A stretch of 64,000 nt of DNA, from the NCBI GenBank assembly GCA_032717465.1, contig JAVRFU010000174.1:111554-175553 (forward strand), given 5' to 3'. This document shows, one piece after another, positions 22,580 to 31,233 of this stretch. The translations under genes and the position numbers were made by a program. The stretch comes from Coenobita brevimanus (taxonomy: Eukaryota; Arthropoda; Malacostraca; Decapoda; Coenobitidae). Position 1 is the first letter of the stretch. Each line of letters opens with the position of its first letter. The notes under the pieces were generated by a model. That model searched no databases and was not told the DNA's origin. It saw only the letters and a program-made list of their open reading frames with translations.

Positions 22580-23140
22580 AATGGTTACCACCCAGCATTA
22601 TAAATGTTTTCCTGGGTTACAGGAAACCATTAAGGTTTTCACTCAGTGTAATGCCACCAAGAAGAGTTATAAAAATTGACAGGAATCATTTGGTTTCTTC
22701 ATAAAGGCTCCACCACGTGTGCTTGCGTCTGCCCAGGTCACCTAATGGCGGTTCTCCATGCTGTTCAATTTCTGGCAACTTCCCTGCTCATTCCTTTATC
22801 CCTGAGGTCACACTCTATGACCCTGTCCCAGGTTTTTTAAGTCTGCCACTTGCTGCCCTACCCCCAACATTCACACTTTTCACTTTCTGCACCCAGTTGT
22901 CATCCCCCATCCCCACCACATCCCAGTCTGCCTCTCCTCATCACAATACCAATACACTCCAGTCCCATCCTTCCTCTCAACTCTTCCACCATAAACCTAG
23001 CCCCCCCCCCTGGGTCTTGCATTCAAGGAATGATGGGAGAAATTGGAAGAGAGGAGGGGAGACATGAAGAATGATAAAGGTGAAGGAAGAAGTAGGCAGT
23101 GCTACATCAAGTGAGTGGATGATGGTTGCCATCACCTACA
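22580..23140 (-). mobile_element. SINE body fragment split by LINE C
   Basis: Two pieces of one minus-strand SINE body: 22580-22689 (reversed AAACCATT core, ACTCAGTGTAATGCCACC) and 23027-23140 (GATGGGAGAAATTGGAAGAG through TCAAGTGAGTGGATGATGG). GGAATCAT (22682-22689) and GGAATGAT (23027-23034) are the probable TSD of the LINE C insertion. The 3' module was lost, so it cannot be assigned to A or B for certain; the C/T block looks like family A. Confidence 0.7.
22690..23026 (-). mobile_element. LINE family C, 3' fragment C4 nested in a SINE
   Basis: Reversed LINE C terminus: AGGCTCCACCACGTGTGCTT, GTCACCTAATGGCGGTTCTC, TATCCCTGAGGTCACACTC and CAATACACTCCAGTCCCATC. The coding remnant on the minus strand is the GLECIGIVMRR-like C-terminus. 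An approximate 8-bp TSD lies in the SINE. Confidence 0.75.
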
Positions 23141-23546
23141 ACCTGCCATATTGAAATGATTAAAAGAGTGAAGAGTGTAAGTGCAAAAGCTCTGTAGGAA
23201 TGCAATAAAAAATCACACAAAAAATGTATATAAATGGGGTACAACAATATTTAATTATTTTGTACAGAAAGAACCATAGCCACTAAGAATGCTTTACTAT
23301 GGCTGGAAACAAATTGAGCTGATAGCAGGTGACTTGGTACATGAGTAACAAAGGAGACTGCACAACTGAAATTTATAAACAAACTGGTGCTTCCTGGGTG
23401 GGGGACAGCAGTATACAGAAGTGACGAGGAGTGCCGTTCTGGTGCAGTTAATTATTATTTACTGTATATCAGCTGTTTGCATGTATTTATATTTTTCTAT
23501 ACCTTTTTATTTATGCTTATACGTTTTTAATTTAAACTCCTATTTG
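23141..23546. other. Unassigned AT-rich stretch
   Basis: No gene or repeat recognised. Confidence 0.35.
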
Positions 23547-23905
23547 AGAGGAGCATGTTGAGTTACATGGAGAGACAGACTAACAAAAACGTGAAGGAGT
23601 GTGGTGGTGTGGATGTTGATGTGATAGAAAGCGTTAGGAAAAACACATTGAGGTGGTTCCGCTATATGGAGAGGATGGAGAGTGAGAGACTATTGTGGAG
23701 AATGTATGTGAGTGAGGTGGAGGTGGGCAGAGGGAGGGGGGAGACCAAGGATGAGATGGAAGGATGGAGTGGAAAGGTATATGAGAGAGGGGTGTGTGAG
23801 CTTGGGGTAGGGCAGCAAAATGGCAGGGGACAGGCCAACATGGAGGCAATTTGTTTGTGGCCACCCCTTATGGGATTAAGGCATCTGGCAGTAGATAGGT
23901 AGAAT
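23547..23905 (+). mobile_element. LINE family A, diverged 3' fragment
   Basis: Starts TTTGAGAGGAGCATGTTGAG, matching the family block TATTTAAGAGGAGCCTGTGG. It encodes VKECGGVDVDVIESVRKNTL, RWFRYMERMESERL and AMYVSEVEV-like residues, and ends GGGATTAAGGCATCTGGCAG then TAGATAGG. It is more diverged than A1 and A2, so older. Confidence 0.8.
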
Positions 23906-23942
23906 TTAAACACCATAATGTATATTTCATGTTACTTATTTT

Positions 23943-23943
<1 letters not shown>

Positions 23944-23984
<41 letters not shown>
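23944..23984 (+). repeat. (TC)n microsatellite
   Basis: About twenty uninterrupted TC units in the intron before the exon at 24201. Confidence 0.9.
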
Positions 23985-23988
<4 letters not shown>

Positions 23989-24200
23989 TCCTACAGTCCG
24001 TTGATAACACATATGGTCATCCTTTTTCAATATCATTGTCAGTTTAATTCTCAGACTTTTTTTTTTGGCATTGTGTCTGTGTGCTTTTTTTTTTTTTTTA
24101 ACACTGTCCATGTCATCTCATGTGGCTTGTTTTTAGACAGAATATAATAAAAGATGTTAGTATGTTGGTGGGGTTAAAGTATCCTCTGTTGTCTCTGCAG

Positions 24201-24466
24201 GTTCATATAAAAGATGAAGTTGATATCAAAGAAGAGGAATTATTTGAAGAGCCAATGGAGGGTATGGAACAAGAAGATATGATTGTAGTGGATGGAGGAA
24301 CCTCAGAATTCATCCAGCCTTCTTGTCAGCCAGCTTCAGACCCTCTTGATGTGGGTAGTAAGCCCTCACTGTTCACCAAAACTCCTGTCATAGAGCCTCG
24401 TCATATCATCTTACCAGAACAGTCTCTCAGCAGTGGATGTGTTCAGCAGAAAAGTTAAGAGAAAAA
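24201..24466 (+). CDS. Acidic host exon with stop just before the donor
   Basis: Acceptor TTGTCTCTGCAG ends at 24200, and donor GAAAAA|GTAAGT has GT at 24467-24468. In phase 0, matching the exon ending at 15179, it encodes VHIKDEVDIKEEELFEEPM, GMEQEDMIVVDGG, TSEFIQPSCQPASDPLDV, GSKPSLFTKTPVIEPRHI and ILPEQSLSSGCVQQKS, then TAA at 24456-24458. The stop is three codons before a consensus donor. IKDE and IKEE are repeated acidic sumoylation-type motifs typical of arthropod transcription-factor linkers. The 266-nt length leaves phase 2, which fits the acceptor at 36195. The exon is therefore either the true C-terminus with a spliced 3' UTR, or the stop is a mutation or error. Confidence 0.65.
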
Positions 24467-24880
24467 GTAAGTTTTGTCTTTATCAAAACTTTTCTCTTTA
24501 TTTTCTTTCCATTTTAATACAGCACTGGACTATAGAAAAAGCACAGGCTAGTCTGTACTATATAACATTTACTGTAGTAAAGCCAGGTACTTTAGTACAA
24601 TTTAGTTAAAGTGGACACTGTTATCTTCTTCAGTATCTGATCCATATAATTAAAAGCTTCTCTCATGTTTGTCATCAGTTACTGTGAAGTGGAGATAGTG
24701 TGAAGTATGTGAAGTCAGGTATGAATGTATATGGATGATGTAAAGGAGGTGAGCTATTGGTGAGTGATGAATGGCAGAAGGTAACAAAAGAGTACGTAAT
24801 AGTTCAGGAGCCTTAGATCATATGTAGATGGAACCTGGACCAAAAAAAAAAGTAAAAAGCTGATTTTTTCAGGAGAGGTA
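24467..24880. other. Unassigned intronic stretch
   Basis: No repeat or gene recognised apart from short A runs. Confidence 0.4.
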
Positions 24881-25064
24881 CAGTCAACCCCCACTATTCA
24901 CGGGACTGCTGTTCGCGGGTTCTCATATTCACAGATTTTTCTGGGAAGTCACCAGCTACGCAATTTACCATAACTTCTTATAACCATATCCATTAAAAAA
25001 TTATTTATTACATTTTTTTATACAGTAATTCATGATATATTTGTGATATCAGTATTTTATGCTG
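24881..25064 (+). mobile_element. Pogo/Tigger-type terminus, truncated
   Basis: TA (24879-24880) precedes CAGTCAACCCCCACTATTCA, then GCGGGTTCTCATATTCACAG, a layout typical of Tigger-derived MITE ends. The right end was not found; the fragment stops where LINE A2 begins. Confidence 0.55.
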
Positions 25065-25950
25065 TTTACAGGTGTGAGAGAATGGGAGTATGGATGGGGT
25101 ATATGTGCAGGAGTAGGTGAGAATGAGAGGGTGAAGGAAGGAGTATGTATAGTTGTGAGTAAAAGATGGAAGAAGAGCATAAGACAGTATGGATCAGTTG
25201 GGTCAAGGATTGTGTGGGTAAAGTTGAAAGTTGGAATACAAATGTGGGCGATTGTGTGTGTGTATGCGCCAACGCAAGATCGTGCTAGAAGAGTGAGAGA
25301 AGAGTTCTGGACAAATGTAGAAGTGTGCATGGAAAAGTTTGGAAGGAATGAGAGAGTGTTTTTGATTGGTGATATGAATGGTAAAGTTAGGAATGCAAAG
25401 GTGGATGGAATAGTTGGTGAGTGGGGTGTGCCTGCTGAGATAGATGAGAATGGGAGTGCATTAGTGGACATTTGTGCTGGGAGGGGGTTGGTGGTAGCCA
25501 ATACCCTCTTCAGGCATAAAATGATCCACAGGTATACGTGGCGAGTGATGAGAAGGGTGGGTGGTGAACTGAATGAAAGGAAGGCAATGATTGATTATGT
25601 GTGTGTGGATGAAAGGATGCGAAGATGTGTAATGGATGCAAGAGTTTATAGAGGTTGGGGGAGTGGACTTTCTGACCACTACTTGGTGGTGGCCAGAATC
25701 AAGGTCCAATTAGAATGGAGAAATAGAAGAAGGGAAAGACGAGAGGAAGGAGTAGTTGCAAGGAGAGTGGAAAGGTTACAAGAGGGTGAGAAAATGGCAG
25801 AGTATAAGAGAGAAGTGGAGGAACGATTGGGCAAATATGAATTGGAGCAGATGGGAGACGTGGAAGGTGTGTGTAGCATATTTACAGAAGAAATATGTGC
25901 AGCATGTGATGTGGTGTGTGGAAGGAAGAGAAGACGGAGGGGGTGCAAGG
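25065..25950 (+). pseudogene. LINE A endonuclease domain (5'-truncated)
   Basis: The frame encodes the C-terminal two thirds of an exonuclease-endonuclease-phosphatase fold: VCIVVSKRWKKSIRQYGSVG, VYAPTQD, FLIGDMNGKVR, MIHRYTWR, IDYVCVDERMRR and LSDHYLVVARIKVQL. GDMN, the Y-W-R block, IDYV and SDH match the catalytic and structural motifs of APE-type LINE endonucleases, which nick the genomic target. The N-terminal N and E motifs are lost. A frameshift between about 25920 and 25950 (GGAAGAGAAGACGGAGG area) moves the ORF to the next frame. It is joined to the RT in the same element. Confidence 0.85.
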
Positions 25951-27921
25951 AACAGCATGGTGGACTGAAGAGGTGAAACAGGCTGTGGCACAAAAGAAGA
26001 AAGCATACAATGAATGGATGAGAAATAGGGGCGTGGAAGAAGTTGAGAGGCGGAAGAGAGAGTTATATGTGGAAAGAAGGAGAGAGGTGAAAAGATTAGT
26101 AAGAGAGAGTAAGAAGAGAGTGGATGAGGAATTTGGAAGGAATTTGAGTGTAAAGTGGAGGGACTGTAAGAAAATGTTCTGGAAAGAGGTGAAAAGAGTA
26201 AGACAGGGTGGAAGTGAAGTTAGCAGGGGAGTGAAAGATAAAAATGGTAGATTACTAGTGGAGAAGGGAGAAAAAGTGAGCAGAGGGAGAGAACACTTTA
26301 AGGAATTGTTGAACGTAGAGGATGGAAGTAATGCGAGTATAAGTGGCTGGGGAATGGCTGGGAGAAGGAGGGAGGTGAGAAGACAGGAAGAAATCAGTAG
26401 GATAGAAGTTGTGGAAGCAATGAAGAAAGTTAAATCTGGGAAAGCCCCAGGAATTGATGGAGTGTGTGGTGAAATGCTGAAGCATGGGGGAGAGATAGTA
26501 GTAGAATGGATGTGGAAGATGTGCAGATTAGCCTGGAAGGAAGGTAGAGTCCCGGAGGATTGGAAGTCAGGTATAATTATTCCCTTGTACAAAGGAAAAG
26601 GGAAAAAGAAGTGTGTGGTAATCATAGGGGCATTTGTCTTCTTAGTATAATAGGAAAAGTGTATGGTAGGATACTTATTGACAGAGTTAGAGAAAGAACA
26701 GAGAAATTAGTTGGAGAAGAACAGGGAGGCTTTAGGAAGGGAAGAGGTTGTGTAGATCAGATATTCGTTCTTAGATCTTTAGTGGAAAAGTTTCTAGAGA
26801 AGGGAAAGAAGTTGTATGTGGCTTTCATGGATTTGGAGAAAGCATATGACAGGGTGGATAGACAAGGATTGTGGAAAGTGTTAAGAATATATGGAGTAGA
26901 TGGGAAGTTGTTGAATGCTGTGAAGAGTATGTACGATGGTGCGAAGGCTGCAGTGCGTGTGGATGGTGAACTAAGTGAATTTTTCTCTTTGAAAGTTGGT
27001 TTGAAACAGGGATGTGTCATGTCTCCATGGTTGTTCAATCTGTACATGGATGGGGTAATAAAAGAGGTACAAGGTAGGGTAGTGGATGTTGGAGTGGCCC
27101 TGGTGAGAGAGGATAGTGTTTGGAAACTCCCTGTACTGTTGTTTGCAGATGATACTGTGTTGTTGAGTGAAGACGAAGGGGAGCTGCAAGGCTTGGTGGA
27201 TGAGTTTGAGAGAGTGTGTAAGAAACGGAATCTAAAGGTGAATGTAGGGAAGAGTAAAGTGATGGTCTTTGAGAGAGGTGAAGTTAGTGAATGTACAGCG
27301 AGGTTGAATGGTGAGGAATTGGAAAATGTGAGTACGTTTAAGTACTTGGGTAGTGTGATGAGTAAGGATGGAGGTTTGGAGGGTGAAGTGCTTGAGAGGG
27401 TACAGCAGGGAAGAAAGGTTGCTGGTTCTTTGAAAGCAGTGATAAGAAACAGGGAAGTGAGCATGGAAGTGAAAAAGTTACTACATGACAGTATTGTGAT
27501 ACCAACTCTAACGTACGGAAGTGAAGCTTGGTCGTTGTTGGAAGGACGCAAGTCAAGAGTGAGAGCAGTGGAAATGAGTTATTTAAGAGGAGCCTGTGGA
27601 GTCACATGGAGAGACAGGCTGACGAATGAGGATATAAAGGAGCATTGTGGTGGTGATGTGGATGTGATAGGAAGCGTTATGAGGAACACACTGAGGTGGT
27701 TTGGCCATGTGGAGAGGATGGAGGGTGAATGACTGACGAAGAGAGTGTATGTGAGTGAGGTGGAGGGGGAAAGAGGGAAGGGGAGGCCGAGGATGAGATG
27801 GAGGGATGGGGTGGAGAGGTATATGAGAGAGGGGGGTGTGAGTTGGGAGCAGGGGAGTGAAATGGTGGGGGACAGGGCGACTTGGAGGCGATTTGTTTGT
27901 GGCCACCCCAAACGGGATTGA
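25940..27921 (+). pseudogene. LINE A linker and reverse transcriptase
   Basis: From GVQGTAWWTEEVKQAVAQKK through a basic coiled linker (VERRKRELYVERRREVKRLV) to the RT: GKAPGIDGVCGEMLK, VPEDWKSGIIIPLYKGKG, QGGFRKGRGCVDQIFVLRS, FMDLEKAYDRVDRQGLW, LKQGCVMSPWLFNLYMDGV, FADDTVLLSEDEGEL and FKYLGSVMSKDGGL. The C-terminus has VMRNTLRWFGHVERM. A frameshift near 26600 (in GGGAAAAAGAAG) and a TGA at about 27730, where copy A1 has AGA, disable it. All catalytic residues including FADD are present, so only three small lesions separate it from an open frame. Confidence 0.9.
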
Positions 27922-27950
27922 GGCGTCTGGCAGTAGATAGATAGATAGTA

Positions 27951-28582
27951 AAATCTGCTTCCAAGAGATTGGGTGTGCTAAGCCAACTCCGCTCTTTCTT
28001 TACCCCTGCACAATTGTTGACTCTATACAGGGGTTTTATCCGCCCCTGTGTGGAGTACAACTCTCATGTGTGGGGAGGCTCCCCACATACAGCTCTTCTC
28101 AATAGGGTGGAGTCAAAGGCTTTTCGTCTCATTAACTCTCCTCCTCTTACTGACTCCCTTCAACCTCTGTCTCTTCGCCGCACTGTTGCATCTTTATCTC
28201 TTTTCTATCGCTACTTTAATGGTCACTGCTCCTCTGAATTGTCTGCTTGCATTCCTCCACCTCTACGACGGGCGCGTAGCACCCGTCTGGCAGCAAACTC
28301 TCATCCCTTTTCTGTCCAACTCTCTAATGCAAGAGTTAACTGTTACTCCCAGTCTTTCATTTATGCAACAGGTCAGCTCTGGAACTGTTTCCCTCTGTCT
28401 GTATTTCCTGCTGCCTATGATCTCCAGTCTTTCAAACGCAGTGTGTCCAGGCATCTCAAAATGATCGGATCTTGAATTTGGCTCTCTGTTGTATTTTGTT
28501 TTTCTCTTGGAGGGAACTGTTACTGCGGGCTCATGGCCTTTGGTTCCTTCTTCCTCGCATAAAAAAAAAAAAAAAAAAAAAA
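27951..28582 (+). mobile_element. Jockey-like LINE 3' end with poly(A)
   Basis: An open frame to 28475 encodes the C-terminal RT region: SASKRLGVLSQLRSFFTPAQ, LYRGFIRPCVEYNSHVWGG, LLNRVESKAFRLINSPPLT, LSLFYRYFNGHCSSELSA, the PPLRRARSTRLAANSHPF block and NCFPLSVFPAAYDLQSFKRS. This thumb and C-terminal pattern is typical of jockey/CR1-type LINEs in arthropods. After the stop come ~85 bases of 3' UTR and an A22 tract (28561-28582). The 5' part is missing, and the TAGA tail of LINE A2 abuts it directly. The fragment has no stops, so it is young. Confidence 0.85.
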
Positions 28583-28990
28583 TTGTACAGCACTAATTTC
28601 TGTTTTTTTACATTACTTTGTCTGGTAAAGGAGACCTATAAACCACAGCCAAGCAATTACCGTGGTCAAACAGACTCATCAAGCAGACAAGCAATCACCA
28701 CTACAGGGACATACCTTGCAGTTACATGAAAAAGAAATGGCTCTGCCAGGGGAAAATGTTTGCTCAGCCATAATTTCCACCTGGATGCAAGCATTTTGTC
28801 CGAATGAAATGGAAAATGTACGATTATTGGTTTTGAATAGCCAGATCACAGGGTCTGGATAATGGACATCAAGCTAATTGAGGGATTACTGTACATATAA
28901 ACACTGGAGGATTCCTTACCTTGAATGGAAGAGGTTGTGGGCTTGCTAGAGGGAAGTGGAGTGGGGTCCCGAGGCAGGGCAGGACTCTTC
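28583..28990. other. Unassigned stretch ending in a pogo-like terminus
   Basis: The sequence GCTAATTGAGGGATTACTG followed by TA at about 28874-28894 resembles a reversed pogo-type end (CAGTAATCCCTCAATTAGC). No partner end was found. Otherwise nothing recognised. Confidence 0.35.
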
Positions 28991-29178
28991 TATCTATCTA
29001 TCTATCTATTGCCAGACGCCATAATCCCGTACGGGGTGGCCACGTGACTCTGAGTTATTTGTTTTACAGGGAGGGGCACTAACCTTCCACCAACCCACTT
29101 GACACGTAGGGAGCACGTATGATCTGGTTATATGGTTACCACCCAGCGTTGTAAATGGTTTCTTGGCTTACAGGAAAC
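28991..29178 (-). mobile_element. SINE family A, 3' half
   Basis: Begins with (CTAT)n and TTGCCAGACGCCATAATCCC, the reversed LINE A-type terminus, then GTGACTCTGAGTTATTTG, CCACCAACCCACTTGACACG, GGTTATATGGTTACCACCCA and the AAATGGTTTCTTGGCTTACA core. It stops at about 29178, where a minus-strand LINE E fragment begins, so its 5' half is missing. Confidence 0.8.
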
Positions 29179-29870
29179 TGCACCTTTAATATTCCCACTG
29201 TTCACCACAACCCTTCGATCATCATTCTTCACACACTGCTCACCTATAATATCCCAATTATCCCTCTTCATCTGATTTGCCACCTTAAATATCATATTTT
29301 TCCCTTCCTCATGATTTAGGTTATCAAGTCTTTGTGGCTCAGACTTCACCCTGTATATCTCTCTTCTAGCCCTATGCTTGGCAGCCAAGTATTCCTCCTT
29401 GTTACCACCCTTCTTCCATTCCCGGAAAAGCCTTCTTTTCTCCTTAACTGCAGCTTCTACACCCTCATCACACCACCAAGTTACTTTATGTCTTGGTGGG
29501 CCTCTTGTCCAACCGCATACTTCATCAGTAACTCTGAAGAGGTTGTTCTTGAGGGCACTGTACTGTTCATTAACGCCTCTATTCACAGCTCCCTGTTCAG
29601 CCACCACTCTCCTCATCTCGCTATGGAAGGCATCCCTTACTACTTGGTTTTTCAGCTTCCATATTTTCCTCCTAGGTACATAAGTCCTCTTTTTCATCAC
29701 TCATTCTTTAAGCACCATATCACAAATCAATAGTTTGTGCTGCTGCACACACTCCTCACCTCCTATAACTTTAACATCCCTCACTAACCTCCTATCAGCC
29801 CTCCTGACCAGAAAATAATCTATCTGACTGCTTATGTTTACATCTACTGTATTACGTTTACATCTACAGT
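29179..29870 (-). pseudogene. LINE E endonuclease end and linker fragment
   Basis: Minus strand from about 29870: the end of an APE-type endonuclease (IDYFLVRRADRRLVRDVKVI, GGEECVQQHKLLICDMVLKE, broken by a frame change), then an open linker frame: KEDLCT, MEAEKPS-like, DAFHSEMRRVVAEQGAVNRG, VCGWTRGPPRHKVTWWCDEG, AAVKEKRRLFREWKKGG, YLAAKHRARREIYRVKSEPQ and DNWDIIGEQCVKNDDRRVVV. This is the region between the endonuclease and RT of RTE-like LINEs (the WWCDEGVE-AV block is characteristic). The RT is absent; a SINE A copy abuts where it would begin. No other copy of this family was seen in the window. Confidence 0.75.
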
Positions 29871-30109
29871 ATTGCTAACATTTCTGAGAGATTACTTCTT
29901 TAGCAGAAAAAAAATGGAAGTTCATGCATGGAAAGAAGTACTGCAGGGGTTCTCAACCTTTTTAATCTTATGTACCCCTTGAAGTCTTTCAGTATTGGTC
30001 ACGTACCCCTTACCCACAATGCAGCATCAGGAAGGGTAAAAAGAAATGCATGGTTTATTGACTTAGTTTATTAAGTTTAAATTGTGTTATATATGTGGAG
30101 CAGACAAAC

Positions 30110-30630
30110 TTTTCAATTAATGTGAGTATGTCACTATGAGGTAGTGTTGATAGGAACTAGTTACTGTCATAGGGAAACACTATGTGACTGGCTGCTAGCA
30201 TGCAATACATTTACTAAAACAGAACTATAACAGACAGTTTTCGATCATTGTGACAGTGAACTAGTGCTGCTTGCAGCTAGTTGCAACTTGTAACTAGTAA
30301 CAGTGATAGGTAAGTCACTGTGTGTGTGAATAGCATAAAAATAATAATAAAACAGTACTAAATCAGACACATTTTTCCAATAACTGTGACTGTGAGGTAG
30401 TGGTGCTATATACAGCTTATAACTAGTTACTCATGGGGAAATTACAGTGTGCGTGACTAGCGTCACTAGCACGAAAAGAAAGTAAGAAAATAGAATTAAG
30501 AAGGCTTTGTGTTCCACTGACTGCGAACTAATGCTGATTGTTAAGCCTCGCAACTAGTTATTAGTAACTAGTTACTTACTCATAGGGAAGTCAGTGTGTG
30601 TGACTGCATTAAAATAAAAGTATATACTAA
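30110..30630. repeat. Degenerate ~135-145-bp tandem repeats in the hAT element
   Basis: AACTAGTTAC-type motifs recur at about 30154, 30289 (as AACTAGTAAC), 30421 and 30566. Each is preceded by GTGA-(G/C)TGAGGTAGTG-like words and followed by CATAGGGAA and GTGTGTGACT. Four diverged units. They may carry transposase binding sites; that is inference. Confidence 0.6.
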
Positions 30631-30631
30631 T

Positions 30632-30800
30632 TCAGTGAGATGGTTGGGCCTGTTTCTTTGCTGCCAACAAGTCAATCCTCGACACTGTCTTTGAAAGAGC
30701 CACTCTTATGTCGTCTTTGACTGCAAGACGTGAACGTAACTTGTTTTTAATCAAGCACAGTGCTGAGAATCCCTGCTCACAGCGGTATGTAGAAGGAAAC
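30632..30800 (-). pseudogene. hAT transposase C-terminus (dimerisation region)
   Basis: Minus strand: FPSTYRCEQGFSALCLIKNK, LRSRLAVKDDIRVALSKT, then VSRIDLLAAKKQAQPSH and TGA at 30632-30634. The Y-CE-GFS-L--IK-K-RSRL pattern is the C-terminal hATC motif of Charlie/ZBED5-like transposases and domesticated relatives. No upstream catalytic part was found. The position inside matching TIRs shows it is the remnant of the element's own gene. The frame is intact for about 55 codons, so the deletion is probably more recent than the family's spread. Confidence 0.75.
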
Positions 30801-31233
30801 CATTACCAGTTATTATGGCTGCAGTGCAGGCACATGACTTTTTAGCCACAAGCAAATCCATGACAACTTAAACGAGGAAAAAAAAATCAGACAACAAATA
30901 CACTGGAAACCTGAGGGTGAGGGTAGTGAGGGAAGAGTGGTGAGTGGGTGACAATGAGAGGCGAACAGTGCGTCTCACTTTGATACCCGCTCGGTACGCG
31001 TGAGTAGATACGTGATCGATAGAAACGAGCTAGGGTGACTACTGTATTATGGGTTTGCAAGGTTGTGTGGCAAGTGTAGTCCAAGAGAGCTTTCTCTCAA
31101 ATGACATAACTCCAAGAGTTTCCTTGTTAACGTTGTCACTTAGTGTCCTGGTTCTAGTGGAGGACACATCTAGCCTAGCACATGTAGGCCACTTTCTACA
31201 AACAGGTTTGAAGTTATTCAAAACCGAAGTATT

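Larger units (their letters stand above)
25065..27950 (+). mobile_element. LINE family A copy A2, nearly full ORF
   Basis: The longest LINE A copy: most of an APE-type endonuclease, the linker, complete RT and C-terminal domain, family stop at about 27919-27921, then the 3' terminus GATTGAGGCGTCTGGCAGTA and a TAGA tail. The 5' end of the endonuclease is missing. No clear TSD: the left flank is a Tigger fragment and the right flank a jockey fragment. By eye the RT region matches copy A1 at about 98%. Confidence 0.9.

Noticed and set aside
24201..24466. Use of GTTAAG at 24454 as the donor
   Set aside because: It is a weak donor, and its phase does not match the acceptor at 36195; GTAAGT at 24467 fits.
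26757..27551. Long minus-strand frame opposite LINE A (264 codons)
   Set aside because: It is antisense to the LINE RT frame, Ser/Thr/Pro-rich and has no domain; codon bias of the sense strand creates it.
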